This document shows positions 60,858-64,000 of a stretch of 64,000 bases of DNA, one piece after another. The notes below the pieces were generated by a model. The model saw nothing but the letters and a program-made list of their open reading frames with translations. It was not told where the DNA came from and ran no database searches. Made by a program: the position numbers and the translations under genes. Every line of letters starts with the position of its first letter. Position 1 is the first letter of the stretch. Source of the DNA: Mycolicibacterium hippocampi (GTDB lineage: Bacteria; Actinomycetota; Actinomycetes; Mycobacteriales; Mycobacteriaceae); contig NZ_BLLB01000002.1 in the NCBI RefSeq assembly GCF_010723735.1, positions 5,146,001 through 5,210,000 of the forward strand, in the 5' to 3' direction.

Positions 60858-61885
60858 CGCGGTGCGCACCTCCCCGTCTCCTGGCCGGCCACCTTGACAT
60901 ACACCGGTTGTCCGCCCTTGCCGTTGAGCTTGAGCACGATGTCACACAGATAGAAGCTGAAGAAGTCACCGTAGATGCCCTGCCGCGCCAGGGCCTGGTA
61001 GGCGTCCGGCAGCGTGTTGATCACGTTGTCGAAGTAGTCGGCATCGGCCACGACGATGCCGGCGGTGCGATCGGTCTCCTGGACCACCTTTTGCAGCGGC
61101 GGTCGAGCCTCGGCCAGCAGATCGGTGATGCTGCCCGCAGCGGCGTTGGTGTAGGCCAACCCGCTGCTGATCTCCTCGCCGCGGGATTCGAGCGCCTCCA
61201 CCAGTTCCGAGAGCGAGCTGACCGCCTTGCCGAACTGATCGCTCTGATCCCCGAGCGAACCGAGCACCGAGTTCAGGTTGAGGATGACCTCGCCGATCAA
61301 CTGGTCGCGGTCGGCCAGCGTGCTCGTCAGTGCGGCGGTCTGCGCCAGGAACGAGTTGATGGTGCCACCCTGACCCTGCAGGGCGGTGATCAGCTGACCG
61401 GACAGCGCATTGATCTGGTCGGGATCCAGCGCCTGGAACAGCGGCCGGAAGCCGCCGATCAGTGCATCGAGGTCCAACGCCGGTGAGGTCCGGGCCAGCG
61501 GGATGGTGTCCCCGGCGTTGAGCTTCTGCGTCCCGCCGGCGCCTTCCTCCAGAGCCAGATAGCGGCCGCCGATCAGATCGTCGTACCGGATGACCGCCCT
61601 GCTGCCCTCGGTGAGCACCACCGAGTCGTCGGCGGTGAACTCGACGAGCGCGGTGGTGTCGGGCTGGATCTCCACCTTGTCGACCTTGCCGACCTCGACC
61701 CCGGCGATCCGGACGAAATCGTTGGTCTCCAGGCCGGTGACATTCAGGAACTCGGCCCGGTACCGGTTGGTCTCCTCACCGAAGCGCATCTGGCCGAACA
61801 CCGCGAACAGACCGAACACACCGAGCAGGCACACAGCGAGGAACACCCCGAGACGCACTGCGTCTCCACGGATCTTCGCTGTCAT
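60854..61885 (-). CDS. mceB: MCE family protein MceB
   Basis: 343 residues from ATG 61885, with AGAGG upstream. It has one N-terminal helix, an MCE domain (TNDFVRIAGVEVGKVDKVEIQPDTTALVEFTADDSVVLTEGSRAVIRYDDLIGGRYLALEEG) and a helical C-terminal region ending near SFYLCDIVLKLNGKGGQPV, a segment conserved in MceB proteins. There is no Pro-rich tail. It is the second MCE subunit gene of the operon. Confidence 0.9.
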   Translation of the reverse strand: MTAKIRGDAVRLGVFLAVCLLGVFGLFAVFGQMRFGEETNRYRAEFLNVTGLETNDFVRIAGVEVGKVDKVEIQPDTTALVEFTADDSVVLTEGSRAVIRYDDLIGGRYLALEEGAGGTQKLNAGDTIPLARTSPALDLDALIGGFRPLFQALDPDQINALSGQLITALQGQGGTINSFLAQTAALTSTLADRDQLIGEVILNLNSVLGSLGDQSDQFGKAVSSLSELVEALESRGEEISSGLAYTNAAAGSITDLLAEARPPLQKVVQETDRTAGIVVADADYFDNVINTLPDAYQALARQGIYGDFFSFYLCDIVLKLNGKGGQPVYVKVAGQETGRCAPR

Positions 61886-61915
61886 CGGTTACCTCTCATG
61901 TGGTCGGGACTGTGT

Positions 61916-63379
61916 TCACGGGCTCGGGACGGCCGGGACCGGTGGCGGGACGTACGGGTACGGAACCGCCGTGGGCTGCATGACCGCCGGGTTCGGAACG
62001 TAGAACGGTTCAGAACCGGGGCGCGGGCCGGGTTCGCGGGGGGCTCCCGGCGGAGGCGCCGGCGGCAGCCCGGGCCACAGCGGCGTGCCGTCGGGCGCGT
62101 ACAGCTGCGCACCGTAGGCCGGGGCGCCGGGGTACGGAATCGGTCCGATCGCGGGCCCGCCGAACAGGTTGCGGATGCTCGGCGGTTCCGGCACGGCGCG
62201 GGTCACCGGCAGATAGTTGGCGTAGGTGGGGAAGGCGATGCCCGGGTTGGGACGCCAGTCCAGGCCGGTGCCGAAGCCGGTGTTGGTGACGAGATTGCGC
62301 ACCGGCCAGTTCTTCGAGACGTCCGGCAGCGAGCCGCAGCCGGGCTTGCCACCCGGGCCGCCCTTGGCGCCGATGATCGGCAGGTGTTGGGGGTAGTGGT
62401 AGGGGTCGTCACCCAACGCCAACCCGGCGTCGAGCACCAGCGAGCGGCCGTTGCCGCCGGGGCTCTCGTAGCCGCCGTTGTCGAGGAGGTGCTTGGCGCC
62501 CAGCAGCAGGCAGGTGTAGGAGGGGTTGTACTTGTAGAGCAGGTTCGTGGTCGGTTCCAGCACGTTGATGGCCTTGATCAGGTTCGCCTGGCTGGGCGCG
62601 AGCAGGCCGATGCCGCTGTTCGACAGCCCGAGGGTGCTCAGCAGCAACGCATCGAGCTGGTCGGACTGGTTGACCACGGTGGCGCTGGTGGTGCTGGCCG
62701 CGTTGAGCGTCGCGAGGATGTCCTGGGCCGCAGCGCTGTACGTCTCGTTGAAGGCGTTCAGCGCCCGCAGGTCGGCGGTGATCGTCTCGTTGCGCGGGTT
62801 CAGCGCGAGCAGCACCTCGTTGGCGTCGGTGGTGGCCTGACCGATCCGCTCACCCTGCCCGCGGACACCGTCGGCCAGGGCCGACAGCGTGCTGTTGAGC
62901 TTGGCCGCGTCGACCTGATCGAGAACCGCGACGAGGTTCTGGAACACGGTGTTGACCTCGGTGGTCACATTGCGTGACTCCATCACCTGGCCCGCTTCGA
63001 GCCGCTGACTGCTCGGGTTCTCGGGGAACACCAGATCGACGAACTTGGCCCCGAAGATCGTCGTCGCCCTGATCTGCGCCTCGACGTTGGACGGGATGTA
63101 CTGCAGCTGGTTCGGATCGATCTCGAGTCGCAGCGCGACCGGCGGGTTCGTCTGGCCGGTCACCCCGATCTCGGAGACCCGGCCCACCTGCACACCGCGC
63201 AGTTTGACCTTGGCGTTGGTCTCCATCACCAGACCCGCCCGGTCAGAGGTCAACGTCACCGGGATGGTGGACCGCAGCGTTCCGGTGAACAGCGCATATG
63301 TCAGCCACACGGCGCCGGCGAGAACCGTGACCAGGATGAGCGTCCACCATCCCGGCTTCAGGCCTTCGTCGTCTTCCAT
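61916..63379 (-). CDS. mceA: MCE family protein MceA
   Basis: 487 residues from ATG 63379. It has one N-terminal helix (WWTLILVTVLAGAVWLTYALF), the MCE domain (AGLVMETNAKVKLRGVQVGRVSEIGVT, IPSNVEAQIRATTIFGAKFVDLVFP), a long helical region, then a Pro/Gly-rich C-terminus of about 100 residues. The tail and total length exceed those of the classical Mce1A (454) and Mce4A (400), so the operon type cannot be settled here. It is the first MCE subunit gene after the YrbE permeases. Confidence 0.9.
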   Translation of the reverse strand: MEDDEGLKPGWWTLILVTVLAGAVWLTYALFTGTLRSTIPVTLTSDRAGLVMETNAKVKLRGVQVGRVSEIGVTGQTNPPVALRLEIDPNQLQYIPSNVEAQIRATTIFGAKFVDLVFPENPSSQRLEAGQVMESRNVTTEVNTVFQNLVAVLDQVDAAKLNSTLSALADGVRGQGERIGQATTDANEVLLALNPRNETITADLRALNAFNETYSAAAQDILATLNAASTTSATVVNQSDQLDALLLSTLGLSNSGIGLLAPSQANLIKAINVLEPTTNLLYKYNPSYTCLLLGAKHLLDNGGYESPGGNGRSLVLDAGLALGDDPYHYPQHLPIIGAKGGPGGKPGCGSLPDVSKNWPVRNLVTNTGFGTGLDWRPNPGIAFPTYANYLPVTRAVPEPPSIRNLFGGPAIGPIPYPGAPAYGAQLYAPDGTPLWPGLPPAPPPGAPREPGPRPGSEPFYVPNPAVMQPTAVPYPYVPPPVPAVPSP

Positions 63380-63382
63380 CCC

Positions 63383-64000
63383 TCAGCCCGCCAGATTGAA
63401 GTTGCCGGATTGCCCGTACACCGCCAGCGAGATCATCACCAGCACGAACGCGGACACGATCAGAGACGTCCGGACCGCGCGGCCGACGGCTTCGCCGACC
63501 CCGGCGGGTCCGCCACGCGCGGTGAAACCGTAGTAGGTGTGCACCAGCATGATCACCACGGCCAGCGCCACGCACTGGATCATCGACCAGAACAGGTCTG
63601 TCGGGTTCAGGAAGGTCCGGAAGTAGTGGTCGTAGACACCGGTCGACTGTCCGTAGAGGACCGTCGTCCCGAATCGCGCCGCCCAGAACGAGGCCAGCAC
63701 GCCGATGCAGTACAGCGGGATCACCACGAGCAGACCGGCCACCACCCGGGTCGACGCCAGGTAGGCGACGCTGCGGATGCCCATCACCTCGAGCGCGTCG
63801 ATCTCCTCGTTGATCCGCATCGCACCCAGCTGTGCGGTGGCTCCGGCGCCGATGGTCGCCGACAACGCCACCGCCGTGGTGGCCGGTGCGATCAGCCGCA
63901 CGTTGAAGAACGCCGAGGCGAAGCCGGTCAGCGCTTCCACACCGATCTCCGCGAAGTCGGTGTAGCCCTGCACCGCAACCAGCGCTCCGGTGGTCACGGT
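63383..64000 (-). CDS. yrbEB: YrbEB permease, N-terminus cut by window edge
   Basis: The frame is open at the right edge. The visible roughly 205 residues include the MlaE/YrbE signature (ATTAVALSATIGAGATAQLGAMRINEEIDALEVMG) and about five helices. It should be one of the two permease subunits (YrbEA and YrbEB) of the Mce ABC-like lipid importer. The mceA ATG lies 4 nt downstream. The partner yrbEA is expected beyond the window. Confidence 0.9.
   Translation of the reverse strand, partial: TVTTGALVAVQGYTDFAEIGVEALTGFASAFFNVRLIAPATTAVALSATIGAGATAQLGAMRINEEIDALEVMGIRSVAYLASTRVVAGLLVVIPLYCIGVLASFWAARFGTTVLYGQSTGVYDHYFRTFLNPTDLFWSMIQCVALAVVIMLVHTYYGFTARGGPAGVGEAVGRAVRTSLIVSAFVLVMISLAVYGQSGNFNLAG

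Noticed and set aside
55579..64000. Assignment of the mce operon to a numbered class (mce1 to mce8)
   Set aside because: Subunit lengths and Pro-rich tails did not match one Mtb operon clearly; the upstream yrbEA region is outside the window.

Overview
The window looks like the chromosome of a fast-growing mycobacterium (Mycolicibacterium-type). It is GC-rich and ends in an mce operon (yrbEB, mceA to mceF, two Mce-associated membrane proteins). It also carries an MPT70-like fasciclin protein, a DUF3556 membrane protein, a wax-ester synthase/DGAT-like protein and a fadA-echA-fadE beta-oxidation operon. No rRNA, tRNA, CRISPR array, insertion sequence or integrase was seen.

Positions 1-35967 form an accessory catabolic and transport island. 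It holds eight paralogous FMN-dependent monooxygenases of the NtaA/SnaA/DszA group (seven intact, one frameshifted). With them are three Tat-type lipoprotein peptide-binding proteins, one pair of Dpp/Opp-type permeases, one fused double ATPase, an NCS1 permease and a hydantoin/Asp-Glu racemase-like protein. Two flavin reductases, a degenerate RibBA-like protein, a fused four-domain ABC exporter, several MFS carriers and three GntR regulators complete it. The working model is import of unidentified nitrogen- or sulfur-containing organic compounds by shared permeases with alternative binding proteins. Two-component FMNH2 monooxygenases would then oxidise them, using reduced flavin from the two reductases.

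The most unusual signal is a short element, consensus CGGCGYAATR. It occurs, in the same orientation relative to the downstream gene, upstream of nearly every transcription unit of the island: five monooxygenase units, all three binding proteins, the permease operon and the flavin-reductase pair. It was not noticed in positions 36000-64000. Three copies are embedded in a longer similar element of about 27-30 bp. This suggests one regulator or sigma-type signal controlling a scattered regulon. Two gene pairs (monooxygenases 14735-16051 and 16081-17389; binding proteins 19533-21131 and 22797-24395) have nearly identical 5' parts and diverged 3' parts, suggesting recent duplication or gene conversion.

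Positions 36000-54165 are more ordinary mycobacterial genes: CAAX-type protease, epimerase-like protein, gamma-carbonic anhydrase, SDR, TetR, fasciclin protein, fadE-echA-fadA, CoA-transferase, GntR, DUF3556 protein, DoxX, carotenoid oxygenase, sodium:solute symporter, TetR and WS/DGAT-like protein. An operator-like repeat (ATAACRGCGTYAT) is shared by the carotenoid oxygenase and the TetR gene. A 12-mer (ACAWGGTTTACT) is shared by the fadA operon and the CoA-transferase/GntR divergent promoter.

Positions 54186-64000 are the mce operon, read right to left, mostly with 4-nt stop-start overlaps; yrbEB is cut by the window edge.
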